Shown piece after piece: positions 44,674 to 54,367 of a stretch of 64,000 nucleotides of DNA; positions within the stretch are counted from its first letter, which is position 1; every line of letters starts with the position of its first letter. This stretch comes from Inhella crocodyli. GTDB taxonomy: Bacteria > Pseudomonadota > Gammaproteobacteria > Burkholderiales > Burkholderiaceae_C. The position numbers and the translations under genes are program-made. The notes under the pieces were generated by a model that did not search any database, was not told where the DNA came from, and saw only the letters and a program-made list of their open reading frames with translations. The stretch is from the NCBI RefSeq assembly GCF_004004565.1, contig NZ_SACM01000002.1, positions 310,001 through 374,000 of the forward strand. Reading direction: 5' to 3'.

Positions 44674-45440
44674 GGGGAGTCCGTGTCCGTGAACGCGAAG
44701 TCGCGGGTCATGCGGGTCAGGTGCGAGCCGGCGTCCACCACGATGCTGGTGCCGGTGACCGACGGGGTGCTCAGCAGGTAGTGCACGGTGCGCGCGATGT
44801 CGTCGGGCGCCACGCCCAAGCCCAAGGGCGTTTGCGACTGCAGCTTGGCCAAGCGGGCGGCGTCGATGTCGGGGCTGCCCAGCGTCAACCCTGGCGCCAC
44901 GCCCACCACCCGCACCCAGGGCGCCAGGGCCTGCGCCAAGATGGGCGTGGCCGCGGCCAGCGCCGCCTTGCTCAGCGTGTAGCTCAGGTGGTCCGGGTTG
45001 GGGGCCCACAGCTTTTGGTCCAGCAGGTTGACCACGCAGCCTTGCCGTTGGGCCTCCGCGCAGTGCCGGTGCAGCGCGCGGGCCAGGATCAACCCGGCGG
45101 CGGTGTTCGTGCGCCAGTGGGCGTCCAGGCTGGCATGGCTCAGCGTGTCGATGGTGTCGTGCTCGAAGCGCGAGGCGTTGTTCACCACCGCGTCCAGCCG
45201 GCCGAAGGCGGCCACGGCGGCCGGCACCAAGCCCTCCACGGCCGCCTCGTCGCCCAGTTCGGCCGCCAGGACGTGCACGCGGGCCCCCAGCGCGCGCAGG
45301 TCGGCCGCCGTGGCCTCGGCCTCCGGGTCGGGCGCATGGCGGTGGTGCACCGCCACGTCCCAGCCGTGCTGGGCCAAGTGCAAGGCGATGTGGCGGCCCA
45401 AGCGACGGGCCGCTCCGGTGACGAGGACGGCCGGGCGCAT
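44670..45440 (-). CDS. Pteridine-reductase-like SDR (FolM-like)
   Basis: A 256-residue short-chain dehydrogenase. The cofactor loop is [10 protein letters not shown] (TGxxxRxG), the form seen in pteridine reductase PTR1/FolM rather than the general TGxxxGxG. NNASRF follows, and the active site YTLSK lies near residue 160. Family members reduce dihydrofolate or dihydromonapterin with NADPH. Context with folB strongly supports a pterin role. Its last bases overlap the folB start. Start is the ATG at 45440. Confidence 0.88.
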   Translation of the reverse strand: MRPAVLVTGAARRLGRHIALHLAQHGWDVAVHHRHAPDPEAEATAADLRALGARVHVLAAELGDEAAVEGLVPAAVAAFGRLDAVVNNASRFEHDTIDTLSHASLDAHWRTNTAAGLILARALHRHCAEAQRQGCVVNLLDQKLWAPNPDHLSYTLSKAALAAATPILAQALAPWVRVVGVAPGLTLGSPDIDAARLAKLQSQTPLGLGVAPDDIARTVHYLLSTPSVTGTSIVVDAGSHLTRMTRDFAFTDTDSP

Positions 45441-45737
45441 GGGAGGGGGGAGGGCGTGGCGACGCCACGGAACCAGAAGATCGAGGCCCCGATTATCCCG
45501 GGCCGCCACCGCCCCAAACGGGAATGGGGGCGTGGGCGCCCAAGCCCACGGCCGCCGGTAAGGGGGCAAGTCCGTCTTGGGGTAAACGCGGAGCTGCGCC
45601 GCCCGCAAAATCCTTCGCCCCAAAGCGGCTATCTCCCGTGGCTTTTGTCCAAGCCCGGGGGCTGGCGGCACCATGCAGATGCGCCGCCTTTCGGTCGGCC
45701 CCGTGCACGAACAACGCAAGTCCCCCCAAGGAAACAC
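45441..45737. promoter_or_regulatory. Divergent intergenic region, largest gap in the window
   Basis: These 297 bases separate the FolM-like gene (leftward) and the S9 peptidase gene (rightward). Seen here: a CGTGGCG-A-CGCCACG palindrome (45455-45469), a reverse-strand GATAAT -10 candidate for the pterin operon at 45492-45497, and a CGTGGGC/GCCCACG hairpin (about 45531-45550). No open frame with coding character and no recognisable riboswitch. Confidence 0.45.
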
Positions 45738-47801
45738 ATGAACATCAAACTGACCAAACGCGCCATCGCCCTGCTGGGCATGAGCGCGGTGTTGGGGGCC
45801 ACGCCCCTCACCGGGGCCTGGGCCCAAACGCAGGCGGTGTTGCCGGACGTCACCACCAACGTGCCCTTCCAACCGCTGCCGGTGAAGGCGTACGTCGACT
45901 ACCCGCTGTACCAACAGGGCAGCCTGTCGCCCGATGGCAAAAAGCTGGCAGCGCTGGCCCCAGTGGGCGAAAAGCGCAACATCGTGGTGCTCGACCTCGA
46001 CACCATGAAGCCCCGGGTGGTCACCAACTTCACCGAGTACGACGTGGTGCAGTTCAACTGGGTTGGCGACTACCTGGTGTTCAGCTTGGGCACCTTGGAC
46101 ACCCCCACGGGCCCCGACTTCGGCGAAGGCGGTGGCTTGTTCGTCGTCAAGGCCGACGGCTCGGGCGGGCGCCAGTTGCACCCCACCGTGCGCGAGGCGG
46201 GGCGTCAAATCCGCGTGGCGGGCCGCCTGCCGAACAACACCGAAGAGATCATCGTCAGCGGCAGCCTGCGCGATGCGCGGGCCCCCGATCTGTACCGCTT
46301 GAACTTGAGCAACGGCAAGAAGGAATTGCTGACCTTCAAGCAGCCGGGTTTGGTTACACGCTGGTTGGTCGACGAGAGCGGCGTGCCGCGTGTGGCCACC
46401 GTCGTGGACGACCGCGAGCTGATGCCCGAAGAGCAACAGGTCAGTGTGCTGTACCGCGACTCGGCCGACGCCGAATGGCGGGTGATCAAGAAGTTCGACA
46501 AGGGTGAGAAGGAGCGCTGGACGCCCATCGCCATGGCGGACAACAACCAAGACTTCATCGTTTCCACCGCCAAGGGGCGCGACACCAGCGCCCTGGTGCG
46601 TTTCGATGTGGCCAAGGGCGACCTGTCCGATGTGGTTGCGGCCCATCCGCGGTACGACATGGGCTTGGACAGCATGGGCGACTTGGGCGCAAGCCTGGTG
46701 CGCGACAGCGACGGCAAGTTGGTCGGACTGAGCATCCGCGACGAAAAGCTGCAGACCGTGTTTTTCAACGAGCGCTATGCCGCGCTGCATGCTGGCCTGG
46801 AGCGCGCCTTCCCTGGCAAGGCCGTGATCTTGCAGCGCACCAAGTCCGATCGCTCGTTGGTCACTGTGGTGAGTGACCGCCAGCCCGCGACCTACTACCT
46901 GTTCGACGAGAAAACCCGCCGCCTCAAGGAACTGCTCCGCACGAACGAGAGCCTGAACGAGCGCCACTTGGCCGAGGTGCGCCCCTTCCTCCTCAAGACG
47001 CGCGACGGCCTGGAGATCCCCTCGTACTACGTCTTGCCGAACAGCTACCAGCCGGGCCAGAAGCTGCCGACGGTGGTGCACATCCACGGCGGGCCATTTG
47101 CCCGTGCCGACACCTGGTTGGGGGGCACTGGCATTCGCGAGGCGCAGGTGCTGGCCTCGCGCGGTTACGCCGTCGTGATCCCGAACTTCCGGGTCACGCC
47201 GGGCTTTGGCAAAAAGATCTTCGAGGCTGGCAAGAAGGGCGCGTATGGGCGCCAGATGAGCGAGGACCACGAGGACGCGGCGCAGTGGGCCGTGCAACAA
47301 GGCTTTGCCGACGCATCGCGCATGTGCATCAGCGGGGCCAGCTACGGCGGTTACGCCTCGCTGTGGGCCATGATCAAGTCCAAGCCGATGTTCAAGTGCG
47401 CCGTGGCGGGCTTGGTGGTCAGCGACCTGCAAACGCAATTGACCTCGATGTCGGGTGACACGGCCTACAACCGCCAAGGACAGCGCTCCTGGAAGGAGGA
47501 AATCCTCGGCATCAAGGGCGACGACTGGACCAAAGCGCACGAGGTGTCGCCGGCGCGGCATGGCGACAAGTTCGAAGGCGCCTTGTTCATGTACGCCGGT
47601 CGGGATGACATTCGCACGCCGCTGCAACAGACCACGATGATGGTCGATGCCTTGAAGCGCGCCGGCAAGGCCCCCGAGGTCCTGATGATCAAGGACAAGG
47701 AAGGCCACGGCTACGGCAAGCTGGAGAACCGCGTCGACCTCTACGAGCAGATGCTGGCCTTCTTGGACAAGCACATCGGCCCGGGCTCGCAGAAGAAGTA
47801 A
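45738..47801 (+). CDS. Secreted S9-family prolyl oligopeptidase-like peptidase
   Basis: A 687-residue protease with a signal peptide (cleavage after AWAQ near residue 30), an N-terminal seven-bladed beta-propeller (about 50-410; repeats such as SLSPDGKKLAAL, VQFNWVGDYLVF) and a C-terminal alpha/beta hydrolase. The triad is Ser535 in GASYGG, Asp624 in AGRDD and His657 in EGHGY. It cleaves short peptides, probably in the periplasm or outside. Ribosome site AAGGAA precedes the ATG. No partner gene nearby. Confidence 0.93.
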   Translation: MNIKLTKRAIALLGMSAVLGATPLTGAWAQTQAVLPDVTTNVPFQPLPVKAYVDYPLYQQGSLSPDGKKLAALAPVGEKRNIVVLDLDTMKPRVVTNFTEYDVVQFNWVGDYLVFSLGTLDTPTGPDFGEGGGLFVVKADGSGGRQLHPTVREAGRQIRVAGRLPNNTEEIIVSGSLRDARAPDLYRLNLSNGKKELLTFKQPGLVTRWLVDESGVPRVATVVDDRELMPEEQQVSVLYRDSADAEWRVIKKFDKGEKERWTPIAMADNNQDFIVSTAKGRDTSALVRFDVAKGDLSDVVAAHPRYDMGLDSMGDLGASLVRDSDGKLVGLSIRDEKLQTVFFNERYAALHAGLERAFPGKAVILQRTKSDRSLVTVVSDRQPATYYLFDEKTRRLKELLRTNESLNERHLAEVRPFLLKTRDGLEIPSYYVLPNSYQPGQKLPTVVHIHGGPFARADTWLGGTGIREAQVLASRGYAVVIPNFRVTPGFGKKIFEAGKKGAYGRQMSEDHEDAAQWAVQQGFADASRMCISGASYGGYASLWAMIKSKPMFKCAVAGLVVSDLQTQLTSMSGDTAYNRQGQRSWKEEILGIKGDDWTKAHEVSPARHGDKFEGALFMYAGRDDIRTPLQQTTMMVDALKRAGKAPEVLMIKDKEGHGYGKLENRVDLYEQMLAFLDKHIGPGSQKK

Positions 47802-47820
47802 GCCGCGGCGCCATTGCCCC

Positions 47821-47848
47821 AAAACGCCCGCCTTGCGCGGGCGTTTTT
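47821..47848. terminator. Bidirectional terminator between the S9 peptidase and msrQ
   Basis: AAAACGCCCGC (47821-47831), loop CTTGC, GCGGGCGTTTT (47837-47847) with a further T. An 11-bp stem with A/T flanks between convergent genes. Confidence 0.92.
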
Positions 47849-47864
47849 CATGGGGCCATCGGGG

Positions 47865-48463
47865 TCAGCGTTGGCGCCAGCGGTGCCACAGGCGCCAGCC
47901 CAGCAGCAGGGCCAACAGGGCGGCGTAGAAGAAGGGGTCGGCCAGGTTGTTCTTGGCGCTGCGCATCCACCAGAAGTGCAGGCAGCCCAGGGCCGCGACG
48001 CCATAGACGAGGCGGTGCAGGGCCTGCCAGCGGCGGCCGCCGAGCGCGCGAACGGCGGCGTTGACGCTGGTCAGGGCCAAGGGCAGCATCAGCAGGAAGG
48101 CCAGCATGCCCACCAGGATGAAGGGGCGCTTGAGCACGTCGCGCACGATGTCTTGAAGCACCAGGCCCTGGTCGAACCAGGCGTAGGCCGTGAGGTGCAG
48201 GGCCACGTAGGCAAAGCTCCACAGGCCCAGCAGGCGGCGCAGGCGCAGCAGCGCGGGCTGGTGGAAAGTGACGCGCAGCGGCGTGATGGCCAGGGTGAGC
48301 AGCAGGCCGCGCAGGCCCCAGTCGCCCAGGCCGCGGATCAAGGCCTCGGCCGGGTTGGCGCCCAGGCCTTGCGTGAGCAAGGCGGCGACGAGCCCCAGCA
48401 AAGGCAAGGCACACAGGGCGTGGGCCAGCGGCTTGACCGCTGGGTGCAGCAGCAGCGGGCGCT

Positions 48464-48467
<4 letters not shown>
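47865..48467 (-). CDS. msrQ: MsrQ, heme-binding membrane subunit of methionine-sulfoxide reductase
   Basis: A 200-residue protein with about six membrane helices that passes electrons to MsrP. Typical segments: [57 protein letters not shown], with the His residues that bind heme b. No ATG or GTG fits; the TTG at 48467 overlaps the msrP stop (TTGA) and gives the expected N terminus, so a TTG start with translational coupling is proposed. Confidence 0.9.
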
Positions 48468-49417
<950 letters not shown>

Positions 49418-49466
49418 GACGGGAGCTCCTGGGTGCCGAGATGGGTCGTGCCGGGCCGCGCCGTCC

Positions 49467-50804
49467 TTACAGCTGCCCGTAACTGTGCAGGCCGCTGAGG
49501 AACATGTTGACCCCAAGGAAGGCAAAGGTCGTGACCAGCAAGCCGATCACCGCCCACCAGTTGGCGATGGCGCCGCGCAGGCCCTTCATGAGGCGCATGT
49601 GCAGCCAGGCCGCGTAGTTCAGCCAGACGATGAGGGCCCAGGTTTCCTTCGGGTCCCAGCTCCAGTAGCCGCCCCAGGCCTCGGCGGCCCAGAAGGCGCC
49701 CAGGATGGTGGCGACGGTGAAGAAGGCAAAGCCGAGCGCGATGGCGCGGTACATCAGCTCGTCCAGCACGGGCAGGGCGGGCAGGCGAACCGTGAAGCGG
49801 TCACGCAGCGCGACGCACACCGCCAAGAAGAGGCCGACGCCGCCGAACTTGCGTGCCCAGGCATGCAAGCCCGAGACGGTGCTTTCCTGAAGGCCACCGA
49901 ACTGCGCAAAGCCCATCAGCACCGCCACCAATCCCAAGGGCAGCACCACCAGTCCCCACCAAAGCGGCTTCACGGACGAGGTCTTGAGCAAGGAGGCCAA
50001 GGCCACCATAGCGGCCAGGGCAAAGCAGCCGTAGCCGACAAAGTTGGCCGGCACGTGGATCTTCATCCACCAGCTTTGCAGGGCGGGCACCAGGGGCTGG
50101 ATTTCGTGGGCTTGGCGCGCGAACGCGTACCAAAGCAGGAAGCCAACGCCCGCCGAAACGATCAGCATGACCCAGGCGCCCAGAGCGCGGGTGGCGTAGC
50201 GCTGCTCGTAGTAGAGGTAGAACAGGGCCGTCATCCAAGTGAACAGCACGAACACCTCGTAGAGGTTGCTGACCGGGATGTGGCCGATGTCGGGCGCGAT
50301 TTGGTGGCTTTCGAACCAGCGCACCAGGGTGCCGATCAGGGCCATGCCCACGGCGGCCCAGGCCAAACGGCTGCCAATGGCCTCCATGCTGTCGCTCTTG
50401 GTCAGCATCCCGAGCCAGTAAAAGCCGGTCGACAGGAACACCAAAAAAGCCATCCACAAGATGGCGCTTTGGCTGGCCAGACCGTATTTCAACAGGAACA
50501 GCTGGTCGGCCACCGCCAGGTCGGCGCCAAAGGCGTCGCGGTGACCGCTGTACAGGCCGATGGCGAGCAGGGCCGCGGCGCCGACGACGACGCTGAGCGT
50601 GCGCAAGGGCGCCCAGAACCAACCAAGGGCGATCAGCGCCGGTGCCGAGCCCAGCAGCACGCCTTGCTCGTAGGCGTCCATGGAGCCGTGGTAGCGCCAA
50701 AACGCATAGCCGGTGCCCAGCAGCACCAAGGCGGCAAAGACCCAATCGAAGACCGAGCGGCGCGGGGCCGCGGCGGTGGGCAGGGGGATGGCGGTCGTGG
50801 TCAT
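49467..50804 (-). CDS. ccsB: Cytochrome c maturation protein CcsB (ResC/CcsA type)
   Basis: A 445-residue inner-membrane protein with about eight helices, the heme-handling subunit of system II cytochrome c synthesis. The tryptophan-rich heme-binding motif [13 protein letters not shown] is near residue 390, with conserved His residues on either side (for example [13 protein letters not shown]). Its ATG overlaps the resB stop by four bases. It serves the cytochrome c4 encoded just upstream and all other c-type cytochromes. Confidence 0.93.
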   Translation of the reverse strand: MTTTAIPLPTAAAPRRSVFDWVFAALVLLGTGYAFWRYHGSMDAYEQGVLLGSAPALIALGWFWAPLRTLSVVVGAAALLAIGLYSGHRDAFGADLAVADQLFLLKYGLASQSAILWMAFLVFLSTGFYWLGMLTKSDSMEAIGSRLAWAAVGMALIGTLVRWFESHQIAPDIGHIPVSNLYEVFVLFTWMTALFYLYYEQRYATRALGAWVMLIVSAGVGFLLWYAFARQAHEIQPLVPALQSWWMKIHVPANFVGYGCFALAAMVALASLLKTSSVKPLWWGLVVLPLGLVAVLMGFAQFGGLQESTVSGLHAWARKFGGVGLFLAVCVALRDRFTVRLPALPVLDELMYRAIALGFAFFTVATILGAFWAAEAWGGYWSWDPKETWALIVWLNYAAWLHMRLMKGLRGAIANWWAVIGLLVTTFAFLGVNMFLSGLHSYGQL

Positions 50805-52840
50805 GGGGCTTGCATCACATGGGTTTGCAGTCGGGCGAACTCGGAGTCGAGTTCGCTGCCAGGGCGGGAGCTGGACAGGGCCAGCGTGAGCTGGGTGCCG
50901 GTGGCCGAGGGCGCCAGCCACAGCCACAGCCGGCGCTCGCGCACGTAGAGCATCGCGAACACGCCGATCATGAGGAAGACAGCGCCCAAGTACACCAGCT
51001 TTTGGCCAGGCGCGCGCGCCACCTGGAACACGCTGGCGTGGCGCTTCTCGAAGCCTTCCAAGGTGACCATCCAGGGCACGGGGTAGAAGGCACTGTCCGA
51101 CAGGGACAGCACCGCCTGGGCCATGAAGCGCTGGCGGGCCTCGCTGGCGGGCGGGATGGCGACGCCGTCTTGGGCGCGGGCGAGTTGGTCAAGGTGCAGC
51201 AGGCCGCCGTTGAGCAGGCGCAACAGCACGTTGGCCATGGATTCGCGCTCGGCTGCGGGCACGCGCTGCTCGACGTGGGCGCCCAGCGCCGCCAGGCCGC
51301 CTTTGGCATCGCCCACGGGCTGCGCGCCGGCGAACACCGCCAGCACGAGCTCGGCCGTGGCCTGCAACTGCGGGCGCAGGTCGTCCCGGGGCGAGGCTTC
51401 GGCGGCCACGGCCGCGGCGGCGCGCTGGCGCAGGTCGGGGTCGTTCAGCGCGCGGCGCAGGCGCAACCAGCCGGCCAGGCTGTCGTTTTCGTCGGCCGGC
51501 AGGCGCAAGTAGCGGAACTCGGCCTGCGCCGTTTCGCGCACGCCGGCCAAGAAGACGCGGGTGCCGTCCAACTCGGCGGGCACCATGTAGTTCTGGAATT
51601 CGATGGCCTGGCCGGCGCCGTCGCGCAGGCGGTAGGTCAGGCTGGGGCCGATGTTGCGCAGGGTCTTGTCGCCGGGGGCCTTGGCGCCCGAGCCCAGGTG
51701 CTGCCCGAAGGACTTGGGCGGACTGCTGGCCGCCCCCGCCGCCGAGGCTTGCCCCAGGTCTTCCACGTTGATGACCCGCAGGTCGGCGGGCTCCAGGGTG
51801 TAGCCGGTGCCGGGGAGGGGGAGGTTCTGTCCGACGCGTCCGTCCAGCACCGTGGCCGTGCGACCCACCCAGGGCTCCAGCTTCACCTGAACGGGGGAGC
51901 CCCCGTCTTCGAAGCTGCTTTGGTAGATGGCCACGCCGTCGTGGATGAAGGGCTTGTTGACCTCGATGCGTGCCGGGTGCTCGCCTTGGGCATCGCGCAG
52001 CACCACCTCGCTGGCGAAGAGCTTGGGCATGCCAGTGTCGTAGTACTCGACGATGAAGCGCTTGAGCTCCAACTCGAAGGGCAACTGCTGCAGCAGCACG
52101 CCACCGGGCATGTTGAGCAAGGCCACGCCCACGCGCTCGCCCTCGGGCACGAACAGGTTGGCCCGGTAGCTGGGGTTGCGCTCGTCCAGGCGGTGGGGCT
52201 CGACGTTCTTCACCGTGTTGCCCGTGCCGGTGTACAGGGTCTTGCCCTGCACCGCGGCCAGGGCCCGCACGACCAGGTCGCCATCGAGCAGCCCGCCCAA
52301 GCAAATGAGCACGATGGCGCCGTGGGCTGCGATGTAGCCCAGCTTGTGCGCCCCGCCTTTGCGCGCCGCGATCAGGGTGCCGTCGGCGCGGGCGTCGAGC
52401 TTCGGCGACCACCCTTCGGCTTGCAGGCGCGCCAGCACGGCGGCTTGGGTGTCGGCCGGGGCGTGCGCCCAGTCGGCCTGGGCCTTGTGCGGGTAGGCCT
52501 GCAGGCTGGCAGGGCGCAGATGCAGCTTGGCGTCGCGCAGGTCGCGCAGGATCTTGGGCGTGTTGCGGGCCACGCACAGCGAGGTCGACACGACCAAGAA
52601 GGCCAAGATCAGCAAGAACCAGGGCGCGCTGTAGACGGTGAACAGGTCCAGCTGGCCAAACAGATCGGCCCAAAACGGACCGAACTGGTTGATGTAGTTG
52701 TTCAGGGGCTGGCGTTGTTGCACCACCGTGCCGATCACGGAGGCGATGCAAATCAGGGCGAGCAGCGAGATGGCAAAGCGCATCGACGCCAGAAGCTCCA
52801 GCACTTCTTGGCCAACGCGGGAGGAGCGAGAAGACGTCAT
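50801..52840 (-). CDS. resB: Cytochrome c biogenesis protein ResB
   Basis: A 679-residue membrane protein, partner of CcsB in system II. Near the N terminus: ELLASMRFAISLLALICIASVIGTVVQQ (first helix), then LDLFTVYSAPWFLLILAFLVVS, a large periplasmic domain, and a last helix VYLGAVFLMIGVFAMLYVRERRLW. The start is set at 52840 (MTSSRSS), matching family N termini. A strong terminator ends only about 20 bases before this ATG, so expression probably depends on readthrough or a very short leader. Confidence 0.93.
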   Translation of the reverse strand: MTSSRSSRVGQEVLELLASMRFAISLLALICIASVIGTVVQQRQPLNNYINQFGPFWADLFGQLDLFTVYSAPWFLLILAFLVVSTSLCVARNTPKILRDLRDAKLHLRPASLQAYPHKAQADWAHAPADTQAAVLARLQAEGWSPKLDARADGTLIAARKGGAHKLGYIAAHGAIVLICLGGLLDGDLVVRALAAVQGKTLYTGTGNTVKNVEPHRLDERNPSYRANLFVPEGERVGVALLNMPGGVLLQQLPFELELKRFIVEYYDTGMPKLFASEVVLRDAQGEHPARIEVNKPFIHDGVAIYQSSFEDGGSPVQVKLEPWVGRTATVLDGRVGQNLPLPGTGYTLEPADLRVINVEDLGQASAAGAASSPPKSFGQHLGSGAKAPGDKTLRNIGPSLTYRLRDGAGQAIEFQNYMVPAELDGTRVFLAGVRETAQAEFRYLRLPADENDSLAGWLRLRRALNDPDLRQRAAAAVAAEASPRDDLRPQLQATAELVLAVFAGAQPVGDAKGGLAALGAHVEQRVPAAERESMANVLLRLLNGGLLHLDQLARAQDGVAIPPASEARQRFMAQAVLSLSDSAFYPVPWMVTLEGFEKRHASVFQVARAPGQKLVYLGAVFLMIGVFAMLYVRERRLWLWLAPSATGTQLTLALSSSRPGSELDSEFARLQTHVMQAP

Positions 52841-52860
52841 CGGGCCGATTGTCCGGGCGT

Positions 52861-52889
52861 AAAAAAAGCCGGTGCGAGGCACCGGCTTT
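52861..52889 (-). terminator. Terminator after the cytochrome c4 gene
   Basis: Reverse strand: AAAGCCGGTGC, loop CTC, GCACCGGCTTT then four more T (52889 to 52861). An 11-bp stem with a seven-T tail, 19 bases past the cytochrome stop and 20 bases before the resB start. Confidence 0.9.
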
Positions 52890-52908
52890 CAGGTGATCAG
52901 GGTTTGAC

Positions 52909-53526
52909 TCAGCGCAAGCCCGCGATGTAGTCGGAGACGGCCTTGATTTCGGCGTCGTTCATGTTGGCGGCCACGCCCGTCATCTGGGCGTTGTTGGCGC
53001 GCGCACCGCTGCGGAAGGCCAGCATTTGGGCTTCGACGTAGTCGGCATGCTGACCGCCCAGGCGGGGGTACTGCGCCGGCAAGCCGCTGCCCGTGGGGCC
53101 GTGGCAGGCCGCGCAGGCGGGCACGCCCTTGGCCATGATGCCGCCGCGGTAGATCTTTTGGCCCAGCTCGACGGTGGCCTTGTTCTTGGCCGTGCCCGGC
53201 TTGGCGGTCTTGCTGGCGTAGAAAGCGGCGACGTTGCGCATGTCGTCGTCGCTCAGGGTGCCCGCGAAGCCGGCCATCACGGCGTTCTTGCGCTTGCCGC
53301 TCTTGAACTCTTGCAGTTGCTTGACCAGGTACTCGGGGTGCTGGCCGGCCAGGATCGGGTTGGCCGGGCTGCCGCGGGTGCCATCGGCCGTGTGGCAGGC
53401 CGCGCACACCTGGGTCGAGATGGCCTGGCCCTTGGCCAAATCGGGCTTGGCCGGGGCCTTGGGCGGCTCGTTGGCCTGGACGGCGCTGGCGGCGAACAGA
53501 GCAAGGGCGAGGAGGCGCAGCTTCAT
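52909..53526 (-). CDS. Di-heme cytochrome c4
   Basis: A 205-residue exported cytochrome with two heme-binding sites, CAACH at 41-45 and CAACH at 138-142, and a signal peptide ending at VQA (about 18). Two similar halves, each with a later Met ligand (NAVMAGFAGTLSDDD; NAQMTGVAANMND), give the cytochrome c4 fold that carries electrons to terminal oxidases. Start at the ATG at 53526. It is upstream of resB-ccsB, the machinery that attaches its hemes, but a terminator separates them. Confidence 0.93.
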   Translation of the reverse strand: MKLRLLALALFAASAVQANEPPKAPAKPDLAKGQAISTQVCAACHTADGTRGSPANPILAGQHPEYLVKQLQEFKSGKRKNAVMAGFAGTLSDDDMRNVAAFYASKTAKPGTAKNKATVELGQKIYRGGIMAKGVPACAACHGPTGSGLPAQYPRLGGQHADYVEAQMLAFRSGARANNAQMTGVAANMNDAEIKAVSDYIAGLR

Positions 53527-53598
53527 GGTGCGGGGGCGCTTTCTTGGCAAGGGAGCGTCTTGAACGGGGCCGGTTCAGGCCCCAAAGGCGGCGAATCT

Positions 53599-53604
53599 TA
53601 CAAT
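53599..53604 (+). promoter_or_regulatory. Candidate -10 box for engB
   Basis: TACAAT at 53599-53604 lies 11 bases before the preferred ATG, implying a near-leaderless mRNA. No matching -35 at 17 bases. A similar CACAAT stands upstream of uvrA (32585-32590). Confidence 0.35.
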
Positions 53605-53614
53605 GCCGCCCTCT

Positions 53615-54367
53615 ATGACCGAGCCCCTCACCCCCACCCCGACGGACAAAGAGGTGCTGGGCTGGGCCCACACCGCGCGCTTTTTCACCACGGCCGCGCA
53701 GTTGCACCAGCTGCCCGAGACCGGTTTGCCGGAGGTGGCCTTCGTCGGCCGCTCGAACGCCGGCAAAAGCACGGCGATCAACACCCTGGCGCAAACCAAG
53801 CGCTTGGCCTTCGCGTCCAAGACCCCCGGACGCACCCAGCACATCAACCTGTTCCACGTCGGCCCCAAGGACGCCCCCAACCAGTTGTGGGCCGACTTGC
53901 CGGGCTACGGCTACGCCGCGGTCAACCGCGACGCCAAGCAGCGCTGGCAAAAGGTGATGGCCGACTACCTGCAGCAGCGCGAGCCCCTGCGCGGCGTGGT
54001 GCAGATGGTGGACAGCCGCCACGGCCTGACCGACCTGGACCGCCAGCTGATCGACTTCATGGCCGAGCGCATCTACGCGGGCGAGATCAGCCTCTTGGTG
54101 CTGCTGACCAAGGCCGACAAGCTCAACCGCAAGGAGCAGGCGGCCATCTTGCGCGAGACGCAGGAGCTGCTGGCCAGCTACGTGCTGACCGAGCAGAGCG
54201 ACATCGGCGTGTCGCTGTTTTCGGCCTTGAAGAACCAGGGCGTGGCCGACGCGGCGCGGCAGTTGCAGGAATGGGTGTCACCGCGGGACGAGGTCGAACA
54301 CGGCCCCGAATCCGAATCCGAATCTGAAGCCGAATCCGACGACGCGGCCCCTACGGCCGACCGATGA
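53615..54367 (+). CDS. engB: Ribosome biogenesis GTPase EngB (YihA/YsxC)
   Basis: A 250-residue GTPase needed for large-subunit assembly. G1 is GRSNAGKST (45-53), G3 DLPGYGYA, and G4 TKADKL, as in EngB. The C terminus is extended by an acidic Glu/Ser tail (ESESESEAESDD) encoded by a GAATCC-type repeat at 54306-54340. The start at 53615 is preferred; an ATG four codons earlier (53603) overlaps a TACAAT -10 box (53599-53604). The 3' end overlaps the convergent patatin gene by 17 bases. Confidence 0.92.
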   Translation: MTEPLTPTPTDKEVLGWAHTARFFTTAAQLHQLPETGLPEVAFVGRSNAGKSTAINTLAQTKRLAFASKTPGRTQHINLFHVGPKDAPNQLWADLPGYGYAAVNRDAKQRWQKVMADYLQQREPLRGVVQMVDSRHGLTDLDRQLIDFMAERIYAGEISLLVLLTKADKLNRKEQAAILRETQELLASYVLTEQSDIGVSLFSALKNQGVADAARQLQEWVSPRDEVEHGPESESESEAESDDAAPTADR

